Source: Enoplolaimus lenunculus (taxonomy: Eukaryota; Nematoda; Enoplea; Enoplida; Thoracostomopsidae). Taken from it: 64,000 nt of DNA. A program made the position numbers and the translations under genes. Shown here in pieces: positions 45,335 to 57,798 of the stretch; the first letter of the stretch is position 1; every line of letters starts with the position of its first letter. The notes beneath the pieces are model-generated. The model made no database searches. It saw nothing but the letters and a program-made list of their open reading frames with translations, and was not told where the DNA came from. The stretch is taken from NCBI GenBank assembly GCA_030248215.1, contig JASANG010000926.1:62001-126000 (forward strand), in the 5' to 3' direction.

Positions 45335-46050
45335 ATATGCAAAATAGTTGTTAGCTAACTATTCATTTAGCGGTTTTAGAGGTTTGTAAGCAATTTCCTC
45401 AGATTCCTCGCATCCAAAAACCCTTCAGCCACTCTAATAATTTTTGGAATAATTTAAAAAAATCCTAATTTTGTTTTGTCAATTAAGCTAATATGCAAAT
45501 TAGTTATTAGCTAACTATTCCATTATCGGTTTTGGCTGTTTGTAAACTGTTTATTCAAATTCCTCCACCAAAAAACCCTTTTGTGCTGAAATTATATTGC
45601 TTTTAACCTTAATAATTAGTGAAATGTTGTAAAAAGTCCTAATTTAGGCTTATAAACTATGCTAATATGCAAATTATCTGTTAGCTAATTGCTCAATTAT
45701 CGTTTTTAGAGGATTGTAAACAGTCTACGCAGATTTCTCGCACCCAAAAACCCTTTAATGCTAAAATTAGATTGCTTATACCTGTAATAATCAGTGAAAT
45801 ATTGTGGAAAGTCCTAATTTAGGCTTAATTAATTATGCAAATTAGCCTCTAGCTAATAAAAGGCTTTAAAAGTTTAAAACGCCAATGCGAGGTTAACACC
45901 TCAGGATTATTGGCTTTCAAACAAAAAAAGTTTATCAAAATCGGTTCAGCCGTTCCTGAGATTCTTTTCGGACGGACAGACGGACATCCACCTTTCGACC
46001 CCCAAGTACAAAACATAAAACGCTTTGCGAAACTCCGAGCTTCGCTCAAT
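45335..46050 (+). repeat. Tandem about 170-bp units with conserved TTTCGACCCCC tail
   Basis: Three to four diverged units, each with ATATGCAAATTAG...TTAGCTAACTATTC, TTGTAAAC.GT and CACCCAAAAACCCTT, then a tail TCGGTTCAGCCGTTCCTGAG...CACCTTTCGACCCCCAAGTA and AAACGCTTTGCGAAACTCCG. Same design as 25590-26095. Located in the large intron of the minus-strand gene. Confidence 0.75.
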
Positions 46051-46707
46051 AAATGCTATGGTAAGGATACTAGCTTTATAACACTAGTGTGGGGGGAGTT
46101 GATGCAAACACGTACGCCCAAGCGATTATTTCAATTAGTATCAGAGCTAGTCGACTTTCAAACCTCGGACCCAAAGTCAAATAGAAGCCTACGGGACTCG
46201 TTCTTTTGGCTTCAACCGAAAAAATATTGGTGCCAGATGTTCTGGTTTGCCTTTTATCGCTGTTAAATGGCCGCTATGCCTTAGGTTAATGCACTTGGTT
46301 ATTTCGCTGTTTGCAATTGTTAGCTGTAGGGGTGGCTTCCACAGAATACATACATACGTATATATGAACAATAAAATGCAACTACTATATCGTCAAACCC
46401 AACAGATGTACTAGGATAAAATTAGGCAAAAAATATTGGCATTGCTAAACGCCAAGTGCCCCCCTCGTTCAATTACTGCACTGATCTTCAGTGGCAGCAC
46501 TAAAAATTTTCCATGGGGGTCTGCCGTATAAAAATATTGTGAAAAAATCTAGCGAGCGGATCAGGTTGTCGTGGCATATAAATAAAAAATTTTGTAAGGT
46601 AAACGACTTTGCAGTTTTGTCATATAAAAATATTCTGATTGGTCCGGAAGCTCTGTCCAATCTTCATCTGCATCGACCCGAGTTGAACTCAACCGGTAAA
46701 CCCTTAC

Positions 46708-47151
46708 CGCATTTCGGTCTTTGATAATCGAGCGATATTTGTCTCGGGATTTCATTCACATCATTTTCTCTAGCCGCTCCCACAGGATCATCATCGCTTT
46801 CATCATTTTGACCTGACCCCTGAGAATTCAGCGATCGTGTCAAAGGTCTCGGGCCCCGCTCGCTCAGGGTAGGACGTAGCGGCCCAACAGTGGTGCCTAT
46901 TGGTTCTGAAAACGGCCTGGCAATAGTATCAGGCTGGCTCGGTGCAACAGGATACGAATGAGTTTCGGGACCGGAATATTTTAAAATCCTTGGTGTAAAA
47001 CGATCACCAGATATAGATTGATCATATGACTGTTGGGCGGATACTGTTGCGGATGCTGTGATGTCGTTAAGATTTTCGAGAGTTGTTTCCGTATCCGGAA
47101 GCGTTCTGTTGTTGATCCGAACGATTTCTACCGATCGAGACTGTGTTGAAA
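46708..47151 (-). CDS. Unidentified minus-strand gene, exon 5 (Ser/Thr/Pro-rich)
   Basis: The largest exon of the distal half, 147 whole codons between the acceptor CATATTCAG and the donor AAATGCG|GTAAGG. It starts VSTQSRSVEIVRINNRTLPD, then a Ser/Thr/Pro-rich disordered-looking region with an acidic patch (NDESDDDP), ending IPRQISLDYQRPKC. An ATG lies 16 bp before the acceptor and could start a separate short transcript, but the phase-1 fit to exon 4 across 10.6 kb and the coding continuity favour an internal exon. Confidence 0.6.
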
Positions 47152-47825
47152 CTGAATATGAGGTCATTTTGAAGCAAATATTTTAAAACATAATTAAAGA
47201 AAAGAGAGAAATTTGAAAAAATTACGGTTTTCGTTGAAAATCAACGTTACTTTTATTCATAAACATGAATTTTAAGCTTTAAAATCTTAAAGATAAAACA
47301 TAAAATAGAACAACGACACATGTGTCTAAGACAAATTTAAGTATAATTTTGCTCCAAACGGCTCGCATCACCGGTTGCAGCCGAGTAATTTACTTGACAA
47401 GTTTGCAACCAATAATTAATAGTAGAGTGACATCCGGGTCCGGGTTTTCCGGTTATTTCGGGTATTTTCGCCAAAAAATTCCGTGTCGGGGTAATCCGGC
47501 TACTGCGGGTCTTTTCGTCGAAGCATTGCGGGCCCGGGTTCGCGTTTTCGCTCCGCGAGATTCCGGGTCCGGGTCCAGACTTGCATAGTTAAAAACCGGG
47601 TCCGGGTTTTTCTTCCGGAAAATTCCGGGTTCGGACATTTATTTTTAAATGTTGCAACTCGAATTATTAGTAAAGAATAAACCATGAAAATTTGTCTAAC
47701 ATTAAACTCCTTAAACCCTGTCGGAAATTTTATCAGCTGACGTGGCCAAACAAGTCTGTACAACGTAAAGGGACTTGGACTTACCCAGGATTTTGTAAAG
47801 AGGGTTACGGTCCATAGGAATTTCG

Positions 47826-48000
47826 ACCAATGTATAGAACAGGGCTGTAACAGTAGTATAAAGCATGCTCCAAAGCCTGCGCCTAAGCGCAAGAATGAAC
47901 TTTCCAAGCCTTAGTCTGAGCAAAAAATTTGTGTTAAACCTAAGCTTACATTGTTGCAGTCCCGCACGAAAGCGTTCCACCCCTGATCTTTACATGGGTC
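47826..48000 (+). mobile_element. Family A MITE
   Basis: Left ACCAATGTATAGAACAGGGC, right CCTGATCTTTACATGGGTC. Flanks AATTTCG/AAATTTCG nearly match. One terminus is of the GTATAGAACAGGGCC subtype and the other of the GTAAAGATCAGGGG subtype. Confidence 0.82.
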
Positions 48001-48478
48001 GAAATTTCGAATCGGTGTTTCTCATGTTGCAAACTGAACCTATGTCTAAACACGTGTGTAAAAATACCAGAAGGTATTGACCCCTGACCCCCCCTGGCTA
48101 CACCCTTCTACACTGGAACCGACGCCTACCTGCACCCCTCGGCTCAGTCATGGTTCTCGAAAACTGAAAAATACAGCTTACGTCACACAAATTGTACCTG
48201 TGGCTTACTCCACGATTCAGGGGTAGAAGGATGACGCAACCGGCTCAAATATCAGCCCCGTGGATATATTCACCCGTCAAATATCTGATGATTAAACGAA
48301 ACGAGACTCAAAAACACTGTCTATTTCAACTATTGTATCTCTCGCTGTCTCGTAATGTTCGTATATAAGTAACATCAGTTTTGTACATTGAACTCAAAAA
48401 TTGTGTACATATCGACTATTATAGAGTATATTTCTATCTCGACACTCAAAATATAATACAAGTTCTACCTTTCATACG

Positions 48479-48644
48479 GGCCCGTAGACAACAGGGGGCC
48501 ACGGAGGATCAGCCCTCCCCCTGGAAAAATGTTGGCATCCCTAGAAAATTTTCAACCTCACTTGTAAGTCATTAAAAACACTTGAATATTCGTCCTGAAA
48601 CATTTTCAGCCTCCCCTAGTAAGGTGAGCTGGCTACGAGTCGGC
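48479..48644 (-). mobile_element. Family I element, reverse orientation
   Basis: GGGCCCGTAGACAACAGGGG at the left and AAGGTGAGCTGGCTACGAGT at the right; TAGAAAATTTTCAACCTCAC inside. Confidence 0.75.
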
Positions 48645-49012
48645 TCTCACATTACAGATTTTACATTAGGCGTTAAAGTTTTAAAAGTGCTGTCAGACGT
48701 AGTTGCTTAACGGACAAGGATCGTAGGTCCTGGGAGGAAACGCACAGTGGTGGATTTATTTGGGATGGTGGCTGTACTCCCACCGGCCTTCGGTGGTGAA
48801 AATTTTGCAATTCAGATCAGGGCCGTGGGTACGCTTCATGAGGTTCCTGGGTCGATCGGTAAGCTACGGTCCACCGAAGCGCCTATACGTTCCTCTGAGG
48901 TGCCATAAGCCTAGGGCAGTGTTTGGGACGTGTTCGACGAAATTATACTTTGAGTTTCCGTCTCTAAAATTAGAAAACAAATTTCGTCAAAAGTTTGAAC
49001 CAACGAAACTTC

Positions 49013-49342
49013 GGCTGATGTTAAGATCAGGGGCGGAACGTTTTTCTGTGGGACTGCAATAGAGAAAGCTTAAGCTTTAGACTAATTTTTTGGCTTGGCT
49101 TAGGAATACGTTCATTCTTACGCTTAGGCTTAGGTTTAGGCTTAGGAATATGCTCATTCTTACGCTTAGGCTTAGGAATATGCTCATTCCTACGCTTAGG
49201 CTTAGGCGCTTAGGTTTAGGCTTAGGAATATGCTCATTCATACGCTTAGGCTTAGGAGTATGTTCATGCTTACACTTAGGCTTTGGCTTAGGCTTAGGAA
49301 TACGCTTATAATACTGTTGCACCCCTGTTGTTTACATTAGCC
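49013..49342 (-). mobile_element. Family A MITE with perfect 8-bp target duplication and longest complete core
   Basis: Flanked by GAAACTTC at 49005-49012 and 49343-49350. Left GGCTGATGTTAAGATCAGGG, right CTGTTGTTTACATTAGCC. The core has about six higher-order units, each a TTAGGC run plus AATATGCTCATTCTTACGC-like sequence. This is the best evidence that the expanded core is inside a single inserted element. Confidence 0.95.
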
Positions 49343-50020
49343 GAAACTTCTAACGTATTTTTACATATTGTTTTGGCTCAAAGCACCACAAACTACTGCT
49401 CCAGTTCCTACAAACTTGTAATTAAAATTTTGTTGCAATCCACGAAATGTGACATGACACTTAATGAAAGATAATTACTATTAAGAGTTGCAACATTGTT
49501 GCTCGTCTTATTGTTGCCAGAGGCGGATCCAAAAATTTTTCACAGGGGGCTGGCAAATGTTATAAAACGCAAAAATGATAAAGTCGGGACCGTATCTGTA
49601 CAGATGTCACTGCGCCCAGTGCGTTTTGAATCTTGACATAATTTCTGAAGCCGAAAAATTGTAAGGTGGGAAGGGACCTTACCATTTTAACACAAAATAA
49701 TTCTCACGGGGGAGCGTACGCCCCCCCTTCCCCCCTCTGGATTACTAATGATTGTTGCTATAATTAAATTTAAAAAACACCGACAGGTGCAAGAGTTTAA
49801 CCAAGATTTCATTTCGGGACGGTAACCTTCAAAACCCAGTATTTACGAGCGAGTTCAGCTTGAAAGAAACGGTTTAATCTTCATGGATACCGTATTAACA
49901 GTCACAGATCCGGGGGATCCGGAAGCGATCAGTGCGGTTTCTAGGGAGAAAAATATGCAGAGATTACAACACGAAATATAATTTTATTTTGCAATTTGGG
50001 CACAACTTAATCATCGATAT

Positions 50021-50231
50021 TACACTGCAAAAAATGATGAGTCAAATTGACTGTCTCCGAAATAGACTTTACAGGACTACACAAACTGAGTCAAATTCGA
50101 CTCCACCAGAGTCAAATTTGATTCACTATGCCGCACGTTTGACTTCGGCGAAGTTGAATTTGACTCAGTTTGTGTAGTTTCGTAGAGCCTATTTCGGAGA
50201 GAGTCAATTTGACTCACCATTTTTACAGTAT
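50021..50231. mobile_element. Family G palindromic element
   Basis: TACACTGCAAAAAATGATGA to TCACCATTTTTACAGTA. It contains TGAGTCAA several times in inverted arrangement and TCTACACAAACTGAGTC-type arms. Confidence 0.88.
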
Positions 50232-50538
50232 AAAACATGGAAAAATTTGTACAAAAACGCACTTTAAAACAGTGAAATTTCGAAACACAAAAAGTATTTA
50301 TACCACACCGGAAAATGTTGTATCCGGCATTAAGGATATCGTAAGTTATTTTGAAATAAACCACAACTACTTAGATTTGACTACACATTTAGCAATTTTG
50401 GATATAACATATCAGGGTTTATTGTTTTTTTGGAAAATGACCGGAAAAAACCGAGTTTTTTGGCATTTTTCCATTCGGAAAAAATAGAAAAAACATTTTT
50501 GTTATTTTTTTTCGGTCAACAACCGAGTGACATATCAG

Positions 50539-50701
50539 GCCTGTAGCCAGTTCACCTTGCCAGACGGGCTAAATAAATTTTAAGGAAGGGCATTGAAGGG
50601 ATTTTTATGACTTACAAGTAAGGTTGAAAATTTTCTAGGGGGAGCAAAATTTGTTCCGAGAGAGGGTCGAACCCCCCTGCCCCCCTCTGGCTACGGATCC
50701 G
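50539..50701 (+). mobile_element. Family I element
   Basis: AGGCCTGTAGCCAGTTCACC to CCCCTCTGGCTACGGATCC, with GTTGAAAATTTTCTAGGGGG inside. Confidence 0.8.
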
Positions 50702-51344
50702 CAACATTGATACATTTTGTTATGCAATGGCGGATCCAGGAGGAATATGCTTCCCGAAATTTCTAAAGACAAGCAAAAATAGACAGGTTAACTGGTTTTC
50801 AACCAACAAAATTTCTCGCTCGCAATACTCGCTCAGTTAAACATTTCTAAATCACATCCTACCGAAATGGAACTCCTGGCGACTGAGTTTGGCCGCCAAT
50901 CTAATTCTGGTTTAGCGTAAACATCGAATTTGAACTCAAATTCAAAGGAACCGCATCGAAAAATCCATCCAAATCTCAAGAAGGCCACCAAATGCTATTT
51001 CTTCTAAAATGCCAACTTAACCACAAGCTCCTATACGTTCCACAAAAGCTTACAAGCCAAATTTGCCAGGCTCGTATACATACCCACAATAGAACCTGAT
51101 GTAATAATATAAACCAGTGAAACAAAAATAAACACAACCAAACCAAACATATTTCAATACAAAACACAATAAACACTCACAGATTTGTGTGTCTTCATAT
51201 GGTTTGGGAGTCCGGTGTGTGCCTTCCGGCCGTTAGGTTCTTTTTTACCAGGGTGGGCCTTTTACACGGTTCCAAGCGGAAGACATGGTTCATATCGCCA
51301 GTTGTAGGCTGTGGCACCGGTAAATTAGATTTGATTTGAATGCA

Positions 51345-51500
51345 AGCCTGTAGCCAGCTCACGTTGCATGGGGGATAAACATTTTTCAGAAAAGGACATA
51401 CGACGGCACTCGGTATTTTACAAGCAACGTTGAAAATTATCTAGGAAGGCCGAAATTCTTCCAAGGGGCCAATAACACTGGCCCCACTCTGGCCGATATC
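51345..51500 (+). mobile_element. Family I element
   Basis: CAAGCCTGTAGCCAGCTCAC, AAAAGGACATACGACGGC, GTTGAAAATTATCTAGGAAG. The right end is decayed. Confidence 0.7.
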
Positions 51501-52550
51501 CCGTCTGTGTGGAGTTGTGGAAAGCATGACCGTCGATATATAATACATATATGACGGTTCAAGAAAATTTGGGAAAACAAACGGCGTATTTTCATGATTT
51601 ACAAGTCAGGCTGAAACTTTTTTAGCGGAATGGCAAACTTTATAGAGGGCGCTAGTATCCTTGGTTAATTTCGGGTTCCGCTACCGGCTGCAGATGAATT
51701 TTGTCAATGATTTATTCAAATTGCGACCGTTAGGCCTAAGCACTGAGTGCTGTAAATTCAAGGGCGGATCCAAAACCTGTCAGGTGCGTTGTTTCATTAG
51801 AAATGTTCCTTATATAATAAAAAGGTAAAATCTCTACCTTACAAATTTCTCCTTTTTAGCAGCGAAAATTAAGTTTGGCTGGCTCGCGGGGTATGGACCG
51901 TGTGAAGATTATTGACCGAACGTTTCCGGATATATATTTTCGCAATATCTAAGTTCCGCTTCCGCCCCGTGGGAACTTTCTGACTATTAGGTACTTCTCA
52001 GTGGTGGATCCAGGACATTTTAGCAAATATTTGCAGAAAATTGACCAATGGTCCTGCAAGGGCAAATTTTTTCAAAATATGGGATTTATTCTTGCCATAT
52101 TTGTCACTTATTTGGCCAGAAAACGGCATGTGAGCAATAGAAGAACTATTTGTATCGCAAAATTTTCAGCATAACATTTCCGGTAGGATACTCCCATTCG
52201 CAACACCTACAGCGTCACGCTTTAGTTTGTTGGCTCGCGGTTAAGGTACAAGTTTAAGCTTACGCTTAAGCTTAAATGTACAAATAAGCACTAAATTGAA
52301 CTTAGAACTTTTAGGCTTAGGATACGGTTTGCTTTAAGTTTAGGGTTTAGCCATAAGCTTAGAATAGTGTTTTGTACCTAAAACTTGAAGTCCCAAACTG
52401 TTTACTTTAGGCTCCTTAAATTGATAGAGTGATGATAGCACGGGAAAGTAAATTCAAGCCATTGTTTCCATCTGAGTATATATATTAACTGCGAATTTTT
52501 CTCTCAAAAACTCAGGCGGGGGTGTAGTTGCACCCTGATACAACTTTCCT

Positions 52551-52805
52551 ACACTATAAATTCCAATGAGTTGATTAATCAATTCAGTTAGCGAGTTGAA
52601 TATTTCTGAATTACTATCAGTAAACATTAACTCACTCTGCGTTGAGTTAGTTCTCCCTCTGAGTTAAATTGACTCTGGGTGAGTTGATTCATTAACTCAA
52701 AATGAATTTAATCAACTTAAAATTCTGAGTTCTGATAGTCCTAACTCAGACTGAATGATTCAACTCATTCTGAGTTAAAATCAACTCACTGAAATTTACA
52801 GCGTA
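52551..52805. mobile_element. Family H palindromic element (GAGTTGA-rich)
   Basis: ACACTATAAATTCCAATGAG to CTCACTGAAATTTACAGCGT, inverted ends. The interior is full of ACTCA/TGAGT words. Partner copy 55637-55867. Confidence 0.85.
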
Positions 52806-53127
52806 ATGTGCTGGAGTTTCTAACGTTTTCACAATGTTTGTGTTTTGTAACGCTGCTAAAATACGTATGTGGGGCGTTTCAGTTTTAATAATGAAGATTT
52901 AGAAATCGCCGTTTAATCATTGAATCACTTTCTATCTTTACTAAAGGGTTTCGCTGTAATGGTCGTCTGGCGTCGAACGGCATAAAATAAGTAAACAAAT
53001 TTTGTTTACAAATTGTTTTATGCGGTGTCAAACGGCAGTTCATCCACGATACCATACGATGGACGCCGGCAGACGATGCAAAACAGTCAACAAGTACAGC
53101 GCTGCCCTAAGAAACCGTGCTTGTATC

Positions 53128-53302
53128 GGGCCCGTAGCCAAGGGGGGCCCAGGGGGTGCTCAGCCCCCCTGGAAAAAATTTTGCCCCCCCCTAGAGAATT
53201 TTCAACCTTGCTTGTAACTCATTGAAAACCCTTGAATTCCCCTTCTGAAAACTTTTAGCCCCCACATAGCAAGGTAAGCTGGCTACGGGCCTGGCTTGTA
53301 TA
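53128..53302 (-). mobile_element. Family I element, reverse orientation
   Basis: GGGCCCGTAGCCAAGGGGGG to AAGGTAAGCTGGCTACGGGC; one of the best-preserved copies, with clear GGCCCGTAGCCA inverted ends. Confidence 0.85.
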
Positions 53303-53518
53303 TATAATCATTGCGAGAGCTTAAGTTTAAACTACTCGGCAAATGATGTTTTAGCTTTGACTTCGAAAAAACCGAAGTACTTTAACTTAGGTTCTGGCAA
53401 ACAGTTTTTTGGGCATAACTAATACGAATTTGGCTCAGGTCTATTTGTATATATTGACCAGAATAGCTACTACAAGCATTACGATATTACAAACTTATAG
53501 ACTCGTAATAACTTATTT

Positions 53519-53692
53519 GAGCCATGTAAAGATCAAGGGCAAAACGTTTTTCTGTTGGACTGCAATAGGATAAGCTTAAACTGTAAGCTAACTTTTTGTT
53601 TTGACTCAGGTATAAGCTCATTCTTACTCTTAGGCTTAAGCTTAGGAATATGCTTATGCTACTGTTCTACGGCAATGTTCTGTACATTGGCC
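53519..53692 (-). mobile_element. Family A MITE
   Basis: GAGCCATGTAAAGATCAAGG to ATGTTCTGTACATTGGCC; short core with TTACTCTTAGGCTTAAGC. Confidence 0.8.
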
Positions 53693-54642
53693 ACATTTAA
53701 AGATCTTCAAATTGAATATTGTCAGCATTTCCTGATGAAGTCTATATTTGAAAACATAACATATTCCGTTTAATGTAACCGACAAAAAATATAATACAGA
53801 ACAACAAAAAATACCAAAAACATTCAATAGTTAAGAAATTTAGTTCACATGTATGAATAACCATGCAAGTTCACTGAATTTTTTTCAGCCGCTTACTCAT
53901 TGGCTGTGATGAAATTATGCAAATTCTGCGTGTCAGTTTCTAGAAGTCTCGAGCAAAAAATTGCACGGGAAAGGGCTAGAAAAAATTAAAGACCAGGGAG
54001 AGCAAGAAAAAAAAACTCAAAAATTGATGACAGAGAATATGAATAGGAGTTTAATAAAAAATTAACAAAATATTATTAACAGCAGGGCACACAGCCGAGG
54101 CGGGGCCCCCCAGGGAAAAACCAAAAACCAAAAAAATATGGTACGGTTCCTAACTGACAAATTATAACTTTTTATTTAACTTCTTACTTGTTGAGGTTTC
54201 GTCTACCATTATACTGAATCCCAACATATATGGATCAGTAATTTCGGGGTCAGCTGCGGCGCCCCTGTATATGTGGACCACGTCGTTCCCGCAGTTGCAG
54301 CCCTGGCCTCCTATTCAGGCATGCGCAGGCCGAATATTAGACTTTATTCTACATTAAGCATGAGTCGCTGCTGGCCTTAAAGTTTCAAATATTAAAGGTT
54401 TTTTGAGTGTGAAATTACATAACACAGTCTTCGCCTTAATTATTAGCAAATCTTAATTTTTTGCCAAAAATGTCAAATTCTGGTGTTTTACGAGTCTTTT
54501 GAACCTGATTGACACAGAATTGCAAGTGAACGACATAAACGCATAAAAACAAAAATTAAGGCACAATAAATCTTATTAAAACCGTAATAAACATAAGAAA
54601 CAATTACTGGACTGTAGTTATCAATTGATTTGGCAAAGCTCT

Positions 54643-54808
54643 AGGTCCGTAGCCAGTTCACTGTTCTAGAGGGGCGGAAAAATTTTCATGAGGGGCATAC
54701 AACGGTTTTCAATGACTTACAAGCAACGCTGAAAATTTCTAGGGGGCCAAAATTTTTCCGGGGGCTGGGGGGGCTGAGTCCACCTGGCTTCCCTTGGCTA
54801 TGGGCGCG
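54643..54808 (+). mobile_element. Family I element
   Basis: TAGGTCCGTAGCCAGTTCAC to CCCTTGGCTATGGGC, with GGGCATACAACGGTTTTCAA inside. Confidence 0.78.
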
Positions 54809-55636
54809 CAAAGCTCTTTTGATACTCGTTCGTTAGGCTCAGTTTTAGTAAAAAACTGTTATACCAAACCAAGGAATGAAAATTTATAAATTCGGATCAT
54901 AGTTGCACAAGATTTTCTGAAATTCAGGCAAACGTCAACCTGGACCGGGTGAATTTTAGATCCCGGAATACAAAATCCTCCAATATCAGAGTTGATAGTG
55001 AAATCCTTGGTGCTCAATTAGTACAAGAGGGACACCCGAGGAGTCAACCCCAAGACAAAACTAATGGGTCGTGCGAAAATTTTAGCCTCGCTTAAAAATG
55101 GTTCAAAATTGCCATATGAAAAGTTTGAAATGTTTTTGTTTCCTCTATATATACATCGACCGTGTTGGGACGGCTAAGAATTGCACAATACTCACCGCGC
55201 GTCACCAGACGACACCGAGCGACACCGGGCGTCGAAGCACGCATGTGCGCGGTACAGTACCTCATTTCGCTATGAGTTGCTAATATAGGCAAAACCTATT
55301 TGGTGGCGTGCGGTGACATGCGGCGGCGTACAGCGACACTCACAGCGCCCAGCGGCCCGGCGCCGTGCGGCGAGCATACCGTAACCCTAAGGAGCCGAGT
55401 TCAAGAACGAACCAAAAGCTTAAGTATGTATAACCTTAAACTTCTACAGGACCGCTGTTAACCAATGAAAAATATTTAACATTTGTTCATACTGGCGAAG
55501 GTATACGATATCAGTAATAGGATACAATGGCACAAAGTATGAATCCACGTTATAAAAACAATAAAGATAAAAATATAAAAACCCCAATTGTATAAATGGA
55601 ATAATGCATAGTTCACAATAACTTGCGTACACCAGG

Positions 55637-55867
55637 TACACTGCAAATTGCAATGAGTTAATTAACTCAGACGGAAAGTTATTTTTTTCTGAGCTAATAA
55701 AGATAAACTTTAACTCATTCTGAGTTTAGTTGACTCCGGGATAGCTAATTAATTAAATCAGAATGAGTTCAAATCAACTCAGAATTGTGAGTTCTGATAG
55801 TCTTAACTCAGACTGAGTGATTCAACTCATTCTTAGTTAAAATCAACTCACTGGAATTTACAGTGTA
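55637..55867. mobile_element. Family H palindromic element
   Basis: TACACTGCAAATTGCAATGA to CTCACTGGAATTTACAGTGT, inverted ends; similar throughout to 52551-52805. Confidence 0.85.
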
Positions 55868-56306
55868 ACACTACTTATGGTTAGTATTTCGTTGTAATGG
55901 CAAGGTAAAATGGCCTTAGATTAACCTTTAAATAATTTGGTAATTTATTTTCGTTGACGTACATCAAAACTAAATTAGGTAATATTCTGTAAAAATGTAC
56001 TTGATTGGTTCCGAACAAAGTGGGAGATCTTACGCAGTCGTTTAGGCTTAGGTCAAAGACACAGCCAGCGAGAGGTTTAGGATTGAAAACCAGGATGGGA
56101 CTCAACACGCGGTTGGACGCAGGTCGGGTAAAAGCTTCAGATATGGGTCAACATGTGGGTAAAGTTTCGAATCATTTGGGGCTAAAATTAAAAGTTATTT
56201 CTAAAATAAGTTGTATATCATAGAATTTACAAAAAATTGCAGATGCCAAAAAAACAGCAAATTTTAACCTTTATGACAGACCGAAAAGTTGGGATGCATT
56301 TTAAAG

Positions 56307-56570
56307 GTTGCGCTATACTTTTGTTGACGTCCAGCGCCGTCCATCACGCGTACGGCGCCGTGCGGTATCGTACGCAAGTACTCACGTACGATAACTTATG
56401 GTCCGAACGGTGACGGGCAGCGCCGTACGGATACCTTCATGTGAAGGACGGCGCCAAACAGCGCCGTACGGATGCCTTCATGTGAAGGACGGCGCCATAA
56501 GGATGACGTCCTGTGACAGAAGGCGCCGTACGGGTCACGAACGGCGCCGGACGTCAAGTATACCGCAACC
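56307..56570. mobile_element. Family N element with CGGCGCCGTACGG units
   Basis: GTTGCGCTATACTTTTGTTG at the left and ACGTCAAGTATACCGCAACC at the right are inverted ends. The interior repeats GCGCCGTACGGATGCCTTCA and TGTGAAGGACGGCGCC twice. Confidence 0.78.
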
Positions 56571-57060
56571 CTAAGCCGATTCAGAAAAAGCGATTAAAAT
56601 TTTGGTTTTAGCATACCTAAACATTAAACCAATAAGACAGCACCACGTCTCTGCTGCGCAAATATTAATTTTCTATTGGTCAGTAGACCTTTTGGCCCTG
56701 CTTACTCGGTTCGGCTACATTTATACGATCCCGAGAACAGAATTAACAAAAATTAAACATATTAAATGCACTGATAAAATTGAAAGATACATAAAACAGC
56801 AGAAAACTCTAAATGCGTTCCAATGTTTTTTAAGCTTCAAAATACTTCAAGTGTCTACAATATCGGGATGTTTGTTATCCATAAACCGCGAACATTCAAC
56901 CAACTACTAGAAATTAGCAAAAAATGCTAAAAATAACAACAAACATTGTTTAATGATATGTAAGTTCCTAAGCCTAAGCCAAAGCCTAACGAATTAATTG
57001 GTACTACGATAGTAGAACACACCTGGTATGTTATCACATAAACGCTTTACAGATCATACC

Positions 57061-57236
57061 GGACCATCTCACTTTTAAGGCCGTCCCATTTTCTCGCACG
57101 ACAACAATAGAGTAGGATTAGATTTTAGACTATTTTTTGCTTAGGATTAGGTTTTAATTAACACATATTTTTTACGCTGATTTTGGTTTAGGAATAGACT
57201 TAATCTAACGTTATTTCCCTAAACATAACAGTGGCT
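57061..57236 (-). mobile_element. Family B MITE, diverged
   Basis: GGACCATCTCACTTTTAAGG, GACAACAATAGAGTAGGATTAG, ACTTAATCTAACGTTATTTCC, AAACATAACAGTGGC. Old copy. Confidence 0.6.
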
Positions 57237-57557
57237 TTCAAACGTAACACAAAGTCAGCGTGAAACTTCATTAACAGATTGAAAAATTCGGTGCAACGTT
57301 GACAAAATTTTAAATTCAAAGAAATATTTCAATTTCTTAGCTTTTACTACTTCTTCAAATTGACGATTTCTGGGGGAAAATTAATTTTATTTGAAAAAAC
57401 CAAACTTACTGTCACTCCGCACCCATTGGCTGATAACTCATTGGGACTCAAGTCTTGTGTGAGTTTTGATTTGCTAAAATATAAAAATATTGTTACAACC
57501 AATAAACGTAAGGAAAACGAATTCTGTCCTATGTGCATCCTTCTAACGGCCAAATAG

Positions 57558-57710
57558 ATCTGTAACCATTTCATCTTGCTTGGAGGGGCTTAAGGTATTT
57601 AGAAGGAGCATACAAGCACTTCTGATCTCTTACATGCGGAGTTGAATCTTGATAGGGGGGAGCAAAATTTGTCTAAAGGGCTGTACCCCGTCTGCTTCGC
57701 TGTGGTCGCG
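57558..57710 (+). mobile_element. Family I element, diverged
   Basis: GATCTGTAACCATTTCATCTTGC, AGGAGCATACAAGCACTTCT and GGGGGGAGCAAAATTTG follow the family order. It stops near the exon 4 donor of the minus-strand gene. Confidence 0.6.
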
Positions 57711-57798
57711 AGTCCTGTTTCAAAGTGGCTAAGAACGTTTAATAGCGGTCGCACTGTATTGAAATACAATTCTGGTTACTATCCTACCACGAGCTTAC

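Larger units (their letters stand above)
47152..57798 (-). other. 10.6 kb intron of the minus-strand gene
   Basis: No further exon found. It contains elements of families A (47826-48000, 49013-49342, 53519-53692), B (57061-57236), G (50021-50231), H (52551-52805, 55637-55867), I (five to six copies) and N (52950-53110, 55190-55390, 56307-56570), plus GGCGGATCC-containing repeats near 49515, 50730, 51768 and 52003, and a CCGGGTCCGGG-rich patch at 47430-47640. This makes it the densest repeat area of the window. Confidence 0.6.
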
